A stretch of 64,000 bases of DNA from Amycolatopsis jejuensis (lineage in GTDB: Bacteria; Actinomycetota; Actinomycetes; Mycobacteriales; Pseudonocardiaceae), in assembly GCF_000717335.1 (NCBI RefSeq), contig NZ_JNYZ01000002.1:62001-126000 (forward strand), given 5' to 3'. Below, one piece after another: positions 24,460-33,270 of this stretch (positions within the stretch are counted from its first letter, which is position 1; each line of letters begins with the position of its first letter). Both the position numbers and the translations under genes were made by a program. Under the pieces are notes generated by a model. The model worked only from the letters and a program-made list of their open reading frames with translations. It was not told the DNA's origin and ran no database searches.

Positions 24460-25275
24460 CGGCTCGCCGAAGCGGGCCAGCGCCAGCGCTGCCGCGACAG
24501 CGAGGACGAACCCGGCGAGCGCGACCACGGCGAACCCGGGTCGCGTCCGGTCGCCCAGCAGCAGCACGCCGATCAGCGACGGCAATACCGTTTCGCCGAG
24601 CACCAGCATCGCGGTGGCAGTGGTGACGCTGCCGCGCTGGAGCGCCGTTGCGAGGAACAGCATCGCCATCCCGCCCGCGGCCGCGACGACGTACAGCGCC
24701 GGGTCGCGCAGCAGGTCGAGCGGCGCGAGGCTCGGGATCACCCGGCCGGACACCGCGACGAGCCCGAAGCAGAGCCCGGCGACCAGGCCGAGCGCGGCAG
24801 TGCGGACCCGGTCCCCGGCGCGTCCGGCGGCGAACCCGGCGATCCCGAGTACCACTGCGGCGGCCGCGAGCGCGAGCCGGAAACCCAGCCCCACCTGGTC
24901 GGATCCCTCGCTTTCGGCCGCCGACCCCAGCAACGCGAGCCCGACGCACACCACCCCGACCGCAGTCCATTCGCGCGCCCCGAGCCGGACGCCGAGCACC
25001 CGTACCGCGATCGCGGTGACCGCGAGGCTCGCGGCTTGCGTGGCCTGCACGAGGAACAACGGCAGGGTGTGCAGGGCGGCGATCTGCGCGACGAACCCGA
25101 CGACGTCGAGCGCCAGCCCGACGACGAACTTCCACTGCCGCAAGACGCGCAGGAGCAGCCGCGGATCGACCCCGGCACCGCTGTCGGGCGTGGCTTTCGC
25201 GGCCACCGCCTGCATGACCGAAGCAACGCCGTAGGCCACCGCGGACAGCAGCGCGCACAGGAATCCCCACACCAT
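24373..25275 (-). CDS. EamA/DMT-like multidrug or metabolite transporter
   Basis: A 300-aa membrane protein with about nine or ten hydrophobic helices starting at MVWGFLCALLSAVAYG, where I place the start (ATG 25,275). The frame stays open further upstream, but that part is Arg/Pro-rich and overlaps the divergent gene. The hydrophobic duplication and the VLGETVLPSLIGVLLLGD region resemble drug/metabolite transporters of the EamA group, often annotated DMT-family in actinomycetes. The substrate is unknown. Its last 28 codons lie antisense to the end of the FecCD gene. Confidence 0.75.
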   Translation of the reverse strand: MVWGFLCALLSAVAYGVASVMQAVAAKATPDSGAGVDPRLLLRVLRQWKFVVGLALDVVGFVAQIAALHTLPLFLVQATQAASLAVTAIAVRVLGVRLGAREWTAVGVVCVGLALLGSAAESEGSDQVGLGFRLALAAAAVVLGIAGFAAGRAGDRVRTAALGLVAGLCFGLVAVSGRVIPSLAPLDLLRDPALYVVAAAGGMAMLFLATALQRGSVTTATAMLVLGETVLPSLIGVLLLGDRTRPGFAVVALAGFVLAVAAALALARFGEPSAPVAPPLAGQEPHEVEPADRPGRDAHR

Positions 25276-25306
25276 GGCGCCGAGCGTATTCCCGTCCGGA
25301 CAGAGA

Positions 25307-25312
25307 TAGGGT
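25307..25312 (+). promoter_or_regulatory. Candidate -10 element for a leaderless transcript
   Basis: TAGGGT ends 7 bases before the ATG at 25,320 and no purine-rich ribosome site precedes that start. The same TANNNT spacing recurs at other starts in this window (25,836; 40,278; 46,630; 53,664; 54,482; 61,164; 62,562). Confidence 0.45.
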
Positions 25313-25319
25313 CGCGGCC

Positions 25320-25820
25320 ATGGCAGAGGGGCAGCGAGTCTGGCCGGATCCACTCGATGGGGACGAGATGACCGTCCAGACGCGGTTCCTCGGCTTCCTT
25401 CGGGAAACTGCTGCACAGAAGGTGTCCGGGCTGAGCCGCGAGCAGGCGGCTGCGGCGCCGCTGCCGAGTTCGCCGCGCACCACTGCGCTCGGGGTGCTGA
25501 AGCATCTGACCGCGGTCGAGCGATGGTGGCTGGTGATCGAGGCGGGCGGCGCGGACGTCCCGTCGCTGTGGGCGGGGTCGCCGGATCCGAGCTGGGACCT
25601 GGCTTCCGGGGACGACGTCGAGAGCGTGCTCGCCGGGTACCGCGCAGAGTGGAAGCGGGTGACCGACGCGCTGGCCGGGCTGACGCCGGAAGACCGGACG
25701 CGGCGGTCGGGGGAGTTCACGGTCCGCTGGGTGCTGGCGCACGTGGTGCAGGAAACCGCCCGGCACGTCGGGCATCTGGACGCGCTGCGCGAACTCGCCG
25801 ACGGTTCTGTCGGGGAGTGA
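25320..25820 (+). CDS. DinB/DUF664-family protein
   Basis: A 166-aa protein of the DinB-like four-helix fold, DUF664 branch. The three putative metal-binding histidines can be seen in the pattern: HL in LGVLKHLTAVERWW (about residue 62), HVVQET (about 141) and HVGHLDALRE (about 149). Many relatives are mycothiol- or bacillithiol-dependent transferases; function here is not established. It is divergent from the EamA-like gene and 15 bp ahead of the MBL hydrolase gene. A -10-like TAGGGT directly before ATG suggests a leaderless message. Confidence 0.85.
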   Translation: MAEGQRVWPDPLDGDEMTVQTRFLGFLRETAAQKVSGLSREQAAAAPLPSSPRTTALGVLKHLTAVERWWLVIEAGGADVPSLWAGSPDPSWDLASGDDVESVLAGYRAEWKRVTDALAGLTPEDRTRRSGEFTVRWVLAHVVQETARHVGHLDALRELADGSVGE

Positions 25821-25835
25821 AGTTACGCTGCGGGC

Positions 25836-26546
25836 ATGGCTGATCAGCTCTACTTCCGCCAGTTGCTCGCCGGCCGCGATTTCGCCGTCGGCGACCCCGT
25901 CGCGACCCAGATGGTGAACTTCGCCTACCTGATCGGCGACCGCGAGTCCGGCGAGGCGGTGCTGGTCGACCCGGCATATGCGGTCGGCGACCTGGTCGGC
26001 ACGCTCGAGGCGGACGGTATGCGGCTCACCGGCGTGCTCGCGACGCACCACCACCCGGACCACGTCGGCGGCGACATGATGGGCTTCTCGCTGCCGGGCA
26101 TCGCCGAGCTGCTCGCCCTGCGGCCGGTGCCGATCCACGTGCACGCCGAGGAGAGCGAGTGGGTCCGCCGGGTCACCGGAGTGTCGGACACCGACCTGCG
26201 CACCCACGACCACGACGACGTCGTCACCGTCGGCTCGATCGACATCCGGCTCCTGCACACTCCCGGCCACACCCCGGGCAGCCAGTGTTTTCTGGTGGGT
26301 GACCGGCTCGTCTCCGGGGACACGCTGTTCCTCGAAGGCTGTGGCCGCACGGACTTCCCCGGCGGTGACGCGGACGCGATCTACCGCAGCCTGCAGTGGC
26401 TGGCGACGCTCCAGGGTGACCCGGTGGTGTACCCGGGGCACCAGTATTCGGCGGAACCCTCGGCGGCGTTGTCGCACGTGAAGGACACGAACTTCGTCTT
26501 CCGGCCGGGGTCGCCGGAGGAGTGGCGCCGGATGTTCGGGGGCTGA
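25836..26546 (+). CDS. Metallo-beta-lactamase-fold hydrolase (glyoxalase II / persulfide dioxygenase-like)
   Basis: The 236-aa protein has the MBL metal-binding signature THHHPDHVGG (about residues 69-78), then HTPGHTPGSQ, the bridging Asp in SGDTLF and a final PGHQY. The order and spacing match the hydroxyacylglutathione hydrolase/ETHE1 branch. In organisms that use mycothiol such enzymes often act on thioesters or persulfides of that thiol, which fits the DinB-like neighbour, but the substrate is an inference. TACGCT ends 6 bases before ATG, another leaderless-type start. Confidence 0.92.
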   Translation: MADQLYFRQLLAGRDFAVGDPVATQMVNFAYLIGDRESGEAVLVDPAYAVGDLVGTLEADGMRLTGVLATHHHPDHVGGDMMGFSLPGIAELLALRPVPIHVHAEESEWVRRVTGVSDTDLRTHDHDDVVTVGSIDIRLLHTPGHTPGSQCFLVGDRLVSGDTLFLEGCGRTDFPGGDADAIYRSLQWLATLQGDPVVYPGHQYSAEPSAALSHVKDTNFVFRPGSPEEWRRMFGG

Positions 26547-26602
26547 GTTCCAGCCCTCGGGCGGCGTTGACGCCGTCGCGGCCGCGGGGCTGAAGTGGGG
26601 GC

Positions 26603-27703
26603 ATGAGCGTGACACTGCACTGGTTCCTGCCGACCAGCGGGGACAGCCGCACGATCGTGGAACGCTTCCACGCCAACAAATCCCAAGGTCCGGCTGCCCA
26701 GCGACCCGCGGACCTCGGCTACCTCGCGCAGGTCGCCCGCGCGGCTGAGCACCTGGGCTTCGAAGGCGTGCTCACCCCCACCGGAACGTGGTGCGAGGAC
26801 GCCTGGCTCACCACGGCGGCGCTCATCCGCGAGACCAGCCGCCTGAAGTTCCTCGTCGCGTTCCGGCCCGGGGTGATCTCGCCGACGCTCGCCGCGCAGA
26901 TGGCCGGGACGTTCCAGCGGCTGTCCGGCGGCCGGGTCCTGCTCAACATCGTGACCGGCGGCGACGAGGTGGAACAACGCCGCTTCGGCGACTGGAACGA
27001 CCACGACGCGCGCTACGCCCGTACCGACGAGTTCCTGTCCATCGTCCGGGGAGTGTGGTCGGGCAAGCCGTTCGACTTCACCGGCGACCACCTGCGCGTC
27101 GAAGGTGCGACCACGCTCGCCGCACCGGATCCCGAGCCGCCGGTGTACTTCGGCGGGTCGTCGGACGCCGCGCTGCGAGTCGCGGCCCGGCACGCCGATG
27201 TGTACCTGACCTGGGGCGAGCCACCCGCGCAGGTCGCGGAGAAGATCGAGAAGGTACGGGCGCTGGCCGGTGGTCGCCCGCTGCGCTTCGGGGTCCGGCT
27301 GCACACGATCGCGCGGGACACGTCGGCGGAGGCGTGGGCCGAGGCGCAGAAGATGCTGGACGCGTTGAGCCCGGCGCAGATCGCTGCTGCCCAGGCTCAG
27401 CTGGCGGCCAGTGAATCCGTTGGCCAGCAACGGATGGTCGCGTTGCACGGCGGCCGGGCCGGAACGACCGCGCGGGACTTGGAAATCCACCCGCACCTGT
27501 GGGCGGGGGTCGGCCTCGTACGCGGCGGCGCGGGGACGGTGATGGTGGGCAGCCATGCGGAGATCGCGGACCTGATCGAGGAGTACCACGCGGTGGGGGT
27601 GTCGGAGTTCGTGCTGTCCGGATATCCGCATCTGGAGGAGGCGTACTGGGTCGGCGAAGGGGTGCGGCCGGAGCTGGTGCGGCGGGGTCAGCTGTCCGCG
27701 TAG
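26603..27703 (+). CDS. ssuD: FMNH2-dependent alkanesulfonate monooxygenase (SsuD-like)
   Basis: A 366-aa luciferase-like TIM-barrel protein. The N-terminus HWFLPTSGDSR, the stretch AEHLGFEGVLTPTGTWCEDAW, the motif NIVTGGD (about residue 113) and GGSSDAALRVAARHADVYLTWGEPP are typical of SsuD, which releases sulfite from alkanesulfonates during sulfur limitation. The flavin reductase (SsuE) and transporter (SsuABC) are not adjacent, so it may use a remote reductase or act on another sulfonate. It starts at ATG 26,603, with a weak GTGGGGG ahead of it. It converges with the IclR regulator gene, whose stop lies within its last 16 bases. Confidence 0.88.
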   Translation: MSVTLHWFLPTSGDSRTIVERFHANKSQGPAAQRPADLGYLAQVARAAEHLGFEGVLTPTGTWCEDAWLTTAALIRETSRLKFLVAFRPGVISPTLAAQMAGTFQRLSGGRVLLNIVTGGDEVEQRRFGDWNDHDARYARTDEFLSIVRGVWSGKPFDFTGDHLRVEGATTLAAPDPEPPVYFGGSSDAALRVAARHADVYLTWGEPPAQVAEKIEKVRALAGGRPLRFGVRLHTIARDTSAEAWAEAQKMLDALSPAQIAAAQAQLAASESVGQQRMVALHGGRAGTTARDLEIHPHLWAGVGLVRGGAGTVMVGSHAEIADLIEEYHAVGVSEFVLSGYPHLEEAYWVGEGVRPELVRRGQLSA

Positions 27704-28443
27704 GTGCGGGACAACGCAAGGGCCACCGTACGAACGGCGGGCGCCACCCGCTCGGTACGCATCCGCGTCGCCCAGCCGGAGATCGACACCGCGGCCAGCG
27801 CCATCCCGTTGGCGTCCACGAGCGGGCTCGCCGCGCACACCACCCCGATGCCGGATTCTTCGCGTTCGAAGGCAATGCCTTCCTCCCGGATCCGGGCGAG
27901 CTGACGGCGGAGCAACCCCGGCGCGGTGATCGTGCGGCTGCTCACGCGAGGCAGCCCCGCCTCGATCACGCGCGTCACCACGTCCTCCGGGGAGCGCGAC
28001 AGGATCGCCTTCCCCACGCCGGTTGCGTGTGCCTGGAACCGGCCGCCGATGCGGGACGGGAGGTCCGGCGCATCCGGCCCGCGCAGGATGTCCAGGTACA
28101 CCACCTCGGTCCCCTCCAGTACCGCGAGATGGACCGAGTTCCGGGTCGCTTCCCGGAGATCCGCCAGGTACGGCCGCGCCGCGTCGACGAGACCGCGGCG
28201 GCGCACGGCGAGCTGTCCGATCTCGAACAACCGCAGCCCGAGCCGGACTGACGTGCCGTCGCGCTCCAGCAGGCCGGTGTCGGCAAGGTGCCCGGCCAGG
28301 CGGTGCACAGTCGTCTTCGCGAGGCCGGTCCGCCGCGCCAGCTCGGACACGCCCAGCGCGTCGTCGCCCGGGCGGAAGGCTTCGAGCACGGCGGCGACCC
28401 GTGCGGTCACGAGGCCGTCGCCGTTCCGTCCAGTGGTACGCAT
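27688..28443 (-). CDS. IclR-family transcriptional regulator
   Basis: About 251 aa. The N-terminal winged helix ([32 protein letters not shown], residues about 10-55) is followed by an IclR effector domain with [26 protein letters not shown] and [17 protein letters not shown] choose ATG 28,443 because GAGG lies ten bases upstream; ATG 28,461 in the same frame is possible. It is divergent from the acetaldehyde dehydrogenase/aldolase pair with about 40 bp between them, so it probably controls that operon in response to an aromatic or sterol breakdown intermediate. Its 3' end overlaps that of ssuD by 16 bp. Confidence 0.92.
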   Translation of the reverse strand: MRTTGRNGDGLVTARVAAVLEAFRPGDDALGVSELARRTGLAKTTVHRLAGHLADTGLLERDGTSVRLGLRLFEIGQLAVRRRGLVDAARPYLADLREATRNSVHLAVLEGTEVVYLDILRGPDAPDLPSRIGGRFQAHATGVGKAILSRSPEDVVTRVIEAGLPRVSSRTITAPGLLRRQLARIREEGIAFEREESGIGVVCAASPLVDANGMALAAVSISGWATRMRTERVAPAVRTVALALSRTYADS

Positions 28444-28482
28444 GTGTTGAGTGTGCCTCATCCGGCGAGCACCGTGCAGGAC

Positions 28483-29385
28483 ATGGCGGAACGCAAGGTG
28501 ACGGCCGCGATCGTCGGCCCGGGCAACATCGGTACGGATCTGCTCGCGAAACTCCAGCGCAGCGAGCACGTGGAAGTGCGGTACATGGTGGGCGTCGACC
28601 CGGCGTCGGACGGGCTCGCCCGCGCCGCCGCGCTCGGGCTCGAAACGTCCGCGGGTGGCGTGGACTGGCTGCTCTCGCGCGCCGAGCTGCCGCAGCTGGT
28701 CTTCGAGTCGACGTCGGCGAAAGCGCATCTCGCCAACGCCCCGCGCTACGCCGAGGCGGGCATCCGGGCGATCGACCTGACGCCCGCGGCGATCGGCCCG
28801 TTCACCTGTCCCGCGGTGAACCCGCCGGACCGGCTGACCGACCGCAACGTCAACATGATCACCTGCGGCGGCCAGGCCACGATCCCGATCGTGCACGCCG
28901 TGTCGCGGGTCACGCCGGTGTCGTACGCGGAAATCGTCGCTTCGGTGTCCTCGCGCTCGGCCGGGCCGGGTACGCGCGCCAACATCGACGAGTTCACCGA
29001 GACCACCGCGCACGCGATCGAGCAGGTCGGCGGCGCGGGCAAGGGCCGGGCGATCATCATCATCAACCCGATGGACCCGCCGATGATCATGCGGGACACG
29101 GTGTTCTGCGCGGTCGACCCGGATGCCGACTTCGACGCCATCAGCGAATCCATCCACCGGATGGTCAAAGACGTGCAGCACTACGTGCCCGGGTACACGC
29201 TCAAGGCCGATCCGCAGTTCGACCTGCCGCGCCCGGGCTGGAGCGGCAAGGCGCGCGTCGGCGTGTTTCTCGAGGTCGCCGGTAATGGCGACTACCTGCC
29301 CAAATACGCGGGCAACCTCGACATCATGACCGCCGCCGCCGCGCGCGTCGGCGACCTCTTCGCCGCTCAGGAGGTGGCCGCATGA
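28483..29385 (+). CDS. Acetaldehyde dehydrogenase (acylating), meta-cleavage pathway
   Basis: This 300-aa enzyme converts acetaldehyde or propionaldehyde plus CoA and NAD+ to the acyl-CoA. The Rossmann start is [16 protein letters not shown]; the catalytic Cys is in [14 protein letters not shown] (about residue 127), and [12 protein letters not shown] is typical of BphJ/DmpF/HsaG. The start ATG 28,483 is preceded by GCAGGA. Its stop overlaps the aldolase start (ATGA, 29,382-29,385), matching the known channelled aldolase-dehydrogenase complex. The hydratase that normally precedes these two is absent. Confidence 0.95.
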   Translation: MAERKVTAAIVGPGNIGTDLLAKLQRSEHVEVRYMVGVDPASDGLARAAALGLETSAGGVDWLLSRAELPQLVFESTSAKAHLANAPRYAEAGIRAIDLTPAAIGPFTCPAVNPPDRLTDRNVNMITCGGQATIPIVHAVSRVTPVSYAEIVASVSSRSAGPGTRANIDEFTETTAHAIEQVGGAGKGRAIIIINPMDPPMIMRDTVFCAVDPDADFDAISESIHRMVKDVQHYVPGYTLKADPQFDLPRPGWSGKARVGVFLEVAGNGDYLPKYAGNLDIMTAAAARVGDLFAAQEVAA

Positions 29386-30404
29386 GCACCGATCTCCGGC
29401 TCGTCGACACGACCCTGCGCGACGGCAGTCACGCCATGGCCCACCAGTTCACCGAGCGGCAGGTCCGCGACACCGTGCGCGCGCTCGACGACGCGGGTAT
29501 CTCGCTGATCGAGGTGACTCATGGCGACGGCCTCGGCGGGTCCACCTTCAACTACGGCTTTTCCTTGGTGGACGAGCGAAAGCTCATCGCCGCCGCGGTC
29601 GACGAGGCGAAGCAGGCGAAGATCTCCGTGCTCCTGCTGCCCGGCCTCGGCACGGTCACCGACCTCCGCGTGGCAGCCGATCTCGGCGCGGGCGCGGTCC
29701 GGATCGCGACCCACTGCACCGAGGCCGACGTGTCCATCCAGCACTTCGGTGCGGCTCGCGACCTCGGCCTGGAGACCGTCGGTTTCCTGATGCTGTCGCA
29801 CAAGTCGTCGCCGGAGGATCTGGCGAAGCAGGGCCGGATCATGGTGGACGCCGGGTGTCAGTGCGTGTACGTCGTGGACTCCGCGGGCGCGCTGATCCTC
29901 GATGACGCGTCCGAGCGCGTCGCGGCTCTCGTCGCGGAGTTCGGCGACGAGGCGCAGGTCGGCTACCACGGGCACCAGAACCTGAGCTTCGGCGTCGCGA
30001 ACTCGGTGCTCGCGTACCGCGCCGGGGCCCGGCAGATCGACGGTTCCCTCACCGCGCTCGGCGCCGGTGCGGGCAACTCGCCGACGGAGGTTCTCGCGGC
30101 GACGTTCGAACGGCTCGGCGTGAAAACCGGCGTGGACAAGGACATTCTGCTGGACGCCGCGGAGAACGTCGTCAAGAAGTACCTGACCCGGCTGCCGGTG
30201 ATGGACCGGTCGTCGATCGTGCAGGGCTTCGCCGGGGTGTACTCCAGCTTCCTGCTGCACGCTGAACAGGCGGCAGAGCGGTATGGCGTGCCCGCGCACG
30301 AAATCCTGTACAAGGTCGGCGAAGAAGGCTACGTCGGCGGTCAGGAGGACATGATCATCGACATCGCGCTGCGGCTGCGGGACGAGCGAGCCGCCGCTCA
30401 ATAA
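29382..30404 (+). CDS. 4-hydroxy-2-oxovalerate aldolase
   Basis: The 340-aa class II pyruvate aldolase (BphI/DmpG/HsaF type) cleaves 4-hydroxy-2-oxoacids to pyruvate and an aldehyde that is channelled to the partner dehydrogenase. The active-site signature is [14 protein letters not shown] (residues about 10-23, with the catalytic Arg and metal-binding Asp), and the metal-binding HGHQN is near residue 199. It overlaps the dehydrogenase gene by four bases. Together they finish meta-cleavage degradation of aromatics or of the steroid A/B rings; which pathway cannot be told from the window. Confidence 0.95.
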   Translation: MSTDLRLVDTTLRDGSHAMAHQFTERQVRDTVRALDDAGISLIEVTHGDGLGGSTFNYGFSLVDERKLIAAAVDEAKQAKISVLLLPGLGTVTDLRVAADLGAGAVRIATHCTEADVSIQHFGAARDLGLETVGFLMLSHKSSPEDLAKQGRIMVDAGCQCVYVVDSAGALILDDASERVAALVAEFGDEAQVGYHGHQNLSFGVANSVLAYRAGARQIDGSLTALGAGAGNSPTEVLAATFERLGVKTGVDKDILLDAAENVVKKYLTRLPVMDRSSIVQGFAGVYSSFLLHAEQAAERYGVPAHEILYKVGEEGYVGGQEDMIIDIALRLRDERAAAQ

Positions 30405-30407
30405 AGC

Positions 30408-31007
30408 TCAGTGAGTGTCGAAAGCGTCGGCGCCGAGCACCAGCTTCACGCAGTGCTCGACCAGGCGCTTCCGGCTCACCCGCAGCGTGCCGTCGAGGTA
30501 CGCGATGAACACGTTGCTGAGCGCGCCGACGAGACCGATCGCCACGAGCTGGCGGCCGGTCTCGTCGCCGTGCGACAGCTGTTCCCCGATCATCGCGGCG
30601 AACGCGGGCAGCAGATGCAGGCCGCGCTGGGTGAGCGCCGGGTCGGTGAGCGGCGCGAGCAGCAGCACCCGGCCCTTGCGCGGGTCGTCGACCATCAGCT
30701 CCACGAACGCCGTCACGGCGTTTTCCGCGCGGCGGCGCGGGTCTTCCTCGTCGCACACCGCTTCGACGAGTGCTTGCCGGGCCTGCTCGCCGACGTCTTC
30801 GTACACCGCCGCGACCAGGTCCTCCCGATCGGTGAAGCTTTCGTAGAAGTACCGCTCGGTGAGCTTCGCGTGCCGGCACACCGCGCGCACGCTCACCGCC
30901 GCGGAGCCGTCGGTGCCGAGCAGGTCGAGCCCGGCGGCGAGGAGCTGGCCGCGCCGCTGCGCCTTGCGGTCGTCCAGCGTCGTGCCCGCCCACGTGCGGC
31001 CCGGCAT
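30408..31007 (-). CDS. TetR-family transcriptional regulator
   Basis: A 199-aa TetR protein. The helix-turn-helix is in ALDLLGTDGSAAVSVRAVCRHAKLTERYFYESF-like sequence (residues about 24-58), and FTDREDLVAAVYEDV follows as in many fatty-acid or lipid-linked TetRs. The C-terminal half is the usual helical ligand domain. It is divergent from the MpaB-like oxygenase gene with 82 bp between them. That gap carries a perfect 18-bp inverted repeat, probably its own operator. Confidence 0.93.
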   Translation of the reverse strand: MPGRTWAGTTLDDRKAQRRGQLLAAGLDLLGTDGSAAVSVRAVCRHAKLTERYFYESFTDREDLVAAVYEDVGEQARQALVEAVCDEEDPRRRAENAVTAFVELMVDDPRKGRVLLLAPLTDPALTQRGLHLLPAFAAMIGEQLSHGDETGRQLVAIGLVGALSNVFIAYLDGTLRVSRKRLVEHCVKLVLGADAFDTH

Positions 31008-31025
31008 ATCCGCTCCCGTCCTGGT

Positions 31026-31071
31026 TGACTACGGCTGTTGTCACATCCTAACCTGACAACAGCCGTAGTCA
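31026..31071. promoter_or_regulatory. Perfect inverted repeat, probable TetR operator
   Basis: TGACTACGGCTGTTGTCA (31,026-31,043) and its exact reverse complement (31,054-31,071) flank a 10-base spacer. The site is centred in the divergent gap between the TetR gene and the oxygenase gene, where a dimer pair could repress both. Confidence 0.85.
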
Positions 31072-31089
31072 CTTCGGGGAGGAGGCGGG

Positions 31090-32019
31090 ATGCCCGAAAA
31101 TGCGCCGGAACCGCTCGGCCCGGACTCCCTGACCTGGAAGTACTTCGGCGACTGGCGCGGGCTGCTGATCGCGCTGTGGGCCGGGTCGATGCAGAACATG
31201 CACCCGGGGCTGGGCGCGGGCGTCGAACAGCATTCGCGGTTCTTCCAGGAGCGCTGGCAGCGGCTGTTCCGTTCGCTGTACCCGATCGGCGGCGTGGTGT
31301 ACGACGGCCCGCTCGCGCATCGGACGGCGCGGCAAGTGCGCGGGTACCACGACCGGATCAAGGGCGTCGACGCGAAGGGCCGCCGCTACCACGCACTCGA
31401 CCCGGACACGTTCTACTGGGCGCATTCCACGTTTTTCGTCAGCACCATCCTGATCGCCGACCATTTCATGGGCGGCATCGGCGAGGAGGAGAAGCGCAGG
31501 CTGTTCGACGAGCACGTGCAGTGGTGGCGGATGTACGGCATGACGATGCGGCCGGTCCCGGAGTCGTGGGAGGACTTCCAGCGGTACTGGAAGCACATGT
31601 GCGCCGACGTGCTGGAGGACAACAAGGCCACCCGTGACGTCTTGAACCTGCACGGGATCGCGAAACCGCCGTTCCTGCCGTGGCTGCCGGGTCCACTGTG
31701 GAAACCGGCCGGGGCGGTGATCGCGCGCAGCTTCGTCTGGCTGACCGTCGGCCTGTACGACCCGGAGGTGCGGGAGCTGCTGGGCTTCCGGTGGACCGCG
31801 CGCGACGCCCGCCGGCACCATCGGGTGGGACGGCTGATCAACGCGGTCTTCACCCTCGTACCCCGTGATCGCCGCTACCATCCGCGGGCACGGGCAGGCT
31901 GGCGTCGCGCACGGGGGCAGCTTCCCCCGGACGCACCGTCGGCCGAAACCCCGCGCCGCAACCTTCCCCCGCTCGCCGAGCGCGGGAAACCGGAGCACTA
32001 CTCGCCGGACATGCCGTGA
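31090..32019 (+). CDS. MpaB-like oxygenase (DUF2236)
   Basis: A 309-aa protein of the DUF2236/MpaB group, which includes haem-containing latex-clearing-type oxygenases. Visible family features are GLLIALWAGSMQNMHPGLGAGV near residue 30, the tract HALDPDTFYWAHSTFF (about residue 100), and WEDFQRYWKHMC. The conserved His and Tyr in HALDPDTFYWAH fit the expected active site. GGAGG precedes ATG 31,090. It is probably repressed by the divergent TetR. The substrate is unknown; relatives are often linked to fatty-acid or polyprenoid oxidation. The last 40 residues are Arg/Pro-rich and poorly conserved. Confidence 0.88.
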   Translation: MPENAPEPLGPDSLTWKYFGDWRGLLIALWAGSMQNMHPGLGAGVEQHSRFFQERWQRLFRSLYPIGGVVYDGPLAHRTARQVRGYHDRIKGVDAKGRRYHALDPDTFYWAHSTFFVSTILIADHFMGGIGEEEKRRLFDEHVQWWRMYGMTMRPVPESWEDFQRYWKHMCADVLEDNKATRDVLNLHGIAKPPFLPWLPGPLWKPAGAVIARSFVWLTVGLYDPEVRELLGFRWTARDARRHHRVGRLINAVFTLVPRDRRYHPRARAGWRRARGQLPPDAPSAETPRRNLPPLAERGKPEHYSPDMP

Positions 32020-32039
32020 AGGCCACCTTCACGGACTCT

Positions 32040-32099
32040 GAGTCCGTGAAGGGAACCATGAGGGAATCTGATTCCGTGATGGTTCCCTTCACGGACTTC
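32040..32099 (-). repeat. 61-bp palindromic repeat, copy 2 (inverted orientation)
   Basis: Same family as the copies at 17,048, 46,228 and 59,410, but with CCATGAGGGAATCTGATTCC in the centre, the reverse complement of the others. A related short hairpin, GTGAAGGCCACCTTCAC, immediately precedes it (about 32,017-32,033). It sits between two same-strand genes. Confidence 0.93.
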
Positions 32100-32125
32100 G
32101 GCTGACTGATCTCGGGAGGAACTGG

Positions 32126-33154
32126 ATGAAGCTGGGCTTTCACCTCGGGTACTGGGGGAGCGGGCCGATCCCCGGCGCGCAGGAGGCGGTGCTCGAGGCG
32201 GAACGGCTCGGGTTCGACTCGGTGTGGTCGGCCGAGGCGTACGGGTCGGACGCGTTCACGCCGCTCGCCTGGGCCGGTGCCGCGACGAGCCGGATCAAGC
32301 TCGGCACCAACATCGTGCAGATGTCCGCGCGCACCCCGACCGCCACGGCGATGACCGCGATGACGATGGACCACCTCTCCGGCGGCCGGTTCGTGCTCGG
32401 GCTCGGCGCGTCCGGGCCGCAGGTCGTGGAGGGCTGGTACGGGCAGCCGTACCCGAAACCGCTGGCGCGGACGCGGGAGTACGTCGAGGTCGTGCGCAAG
32501 GTACTGGCGCGCGAGGAGCCGGTGACCCATGACGGCCAGTTCTTCCAGCTGCCGCTGCAGGGCGGGACCGGGCTGGGCAAACCGCTCAAGCCGACCGTCC
32601 ACCCGCTGCGCGCCGACCTGCCGATCTACCTCGCCGCCGAAGGCCCGAAGAACGTCGCGCTGGCCGCCGAGATCTGTGACGGCTGGCTCCCGCTCTTCTT
32701 CTCGCCCAAGTCCGACGCGTTCTACCGCGGCGCGCTGGAGGAGGGTTTCGCCCGGCCGGGTGCCCGGCGCAGCCTGGCCGATTTCGAGGTCGCCGCGTCG
32801 GTTCCGGTGATCGTGCACGACGACGTAGAGGAAGCGGCGAGCTGGATCAAGCCCGCGCTGGCGTTGTACATCGGCGGGATGGGCGCGAAGAGCGTGAACT
32901 TCCACCACGACGTCTTCGCCCGGCTCGGTTACGCCGACGTCGCCGACCAGGTGCAGGAGCTGTACCTGCAGGGGCGCAAGGAGGATGCGGTCGCGGCGAT
33001 CCCCACGTCGCTCGTCGAAGACACGTCGCTGATCGGGCCGCCGGAAAAGATCCGGGCCGAGCTGCCTGCCTGGGAGGCCACCGTGGTCACGACCCTGCTG
33101 TTGCGCGGGGACGCGGGTTCGCTGGCGAAGGCGGCGGAGGCGCTCGTGTCGTAG
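32126..33154 (+). CDS. LLM-class F420-dependent oxidoreductase
   Basis: A 342-aa luciferase-like TIM-barrel protein. [11 protein letters not shown] at the start, [38 protein letters not shown] and [19 protein letters not shown] are typical of the F420-binding Rv3520c-like branch of actinobacterial LLM oxidoreductases. C-terminal [25 protein letters not shown] contacts the cofactor phosphate region in relatives. It is preceded by GGGAGGAACTGG and ATG. It stands alone between the palindromic repeat and an MFS gene; the reaction is unknown. Confidence 0.9.
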   Translation: MKLGFHLGYWGSGPIPGAQEAVLEAERLGFDSVWSAEAYGSDAFTPLAWAGAATSRIKLGTNIVQMSARTPTATAMTAMTMDHLSGGRFVLGLGASGPQVVEGWYGQPYPKPLARTREYVEVVRKVLAREEPVTHDGQFFQLPLQGGTGLGKPLKPTVHPLRADLPIYLAAEGPKNVALAAEICDGWLPLFFSPKSDAFYRGALEEGFARPGARRSLADFEVAASVPVIVHDDVEEAASWIKPALALYIGGMGAKSVNFHHDVFARLGYADVADQVQELYLQGRKEDAVAAIPTSLVEDTSLIGPPEKIRAELPAWEATVVTTLLLRGDAGSLAKAAEALVS

Positions 33155-33270
33155 TCGGCCCGGTACGCCCGGTGCACAACGACGATGGCACGATTCCTCC
33201 CGACCACTACCGGGGACCGGCGAAGATCCATTAGGCATGCGTTCGTCGTTCCGCCTCCCGAGGAGGACCT

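Noticed and set aside
31044..31053. CCTAACC inside the TetR operator as a half iron box
   Set aside because: It is the spacer between perfect arms, matches only one half of the consensus and lies beside genes with no iron link.
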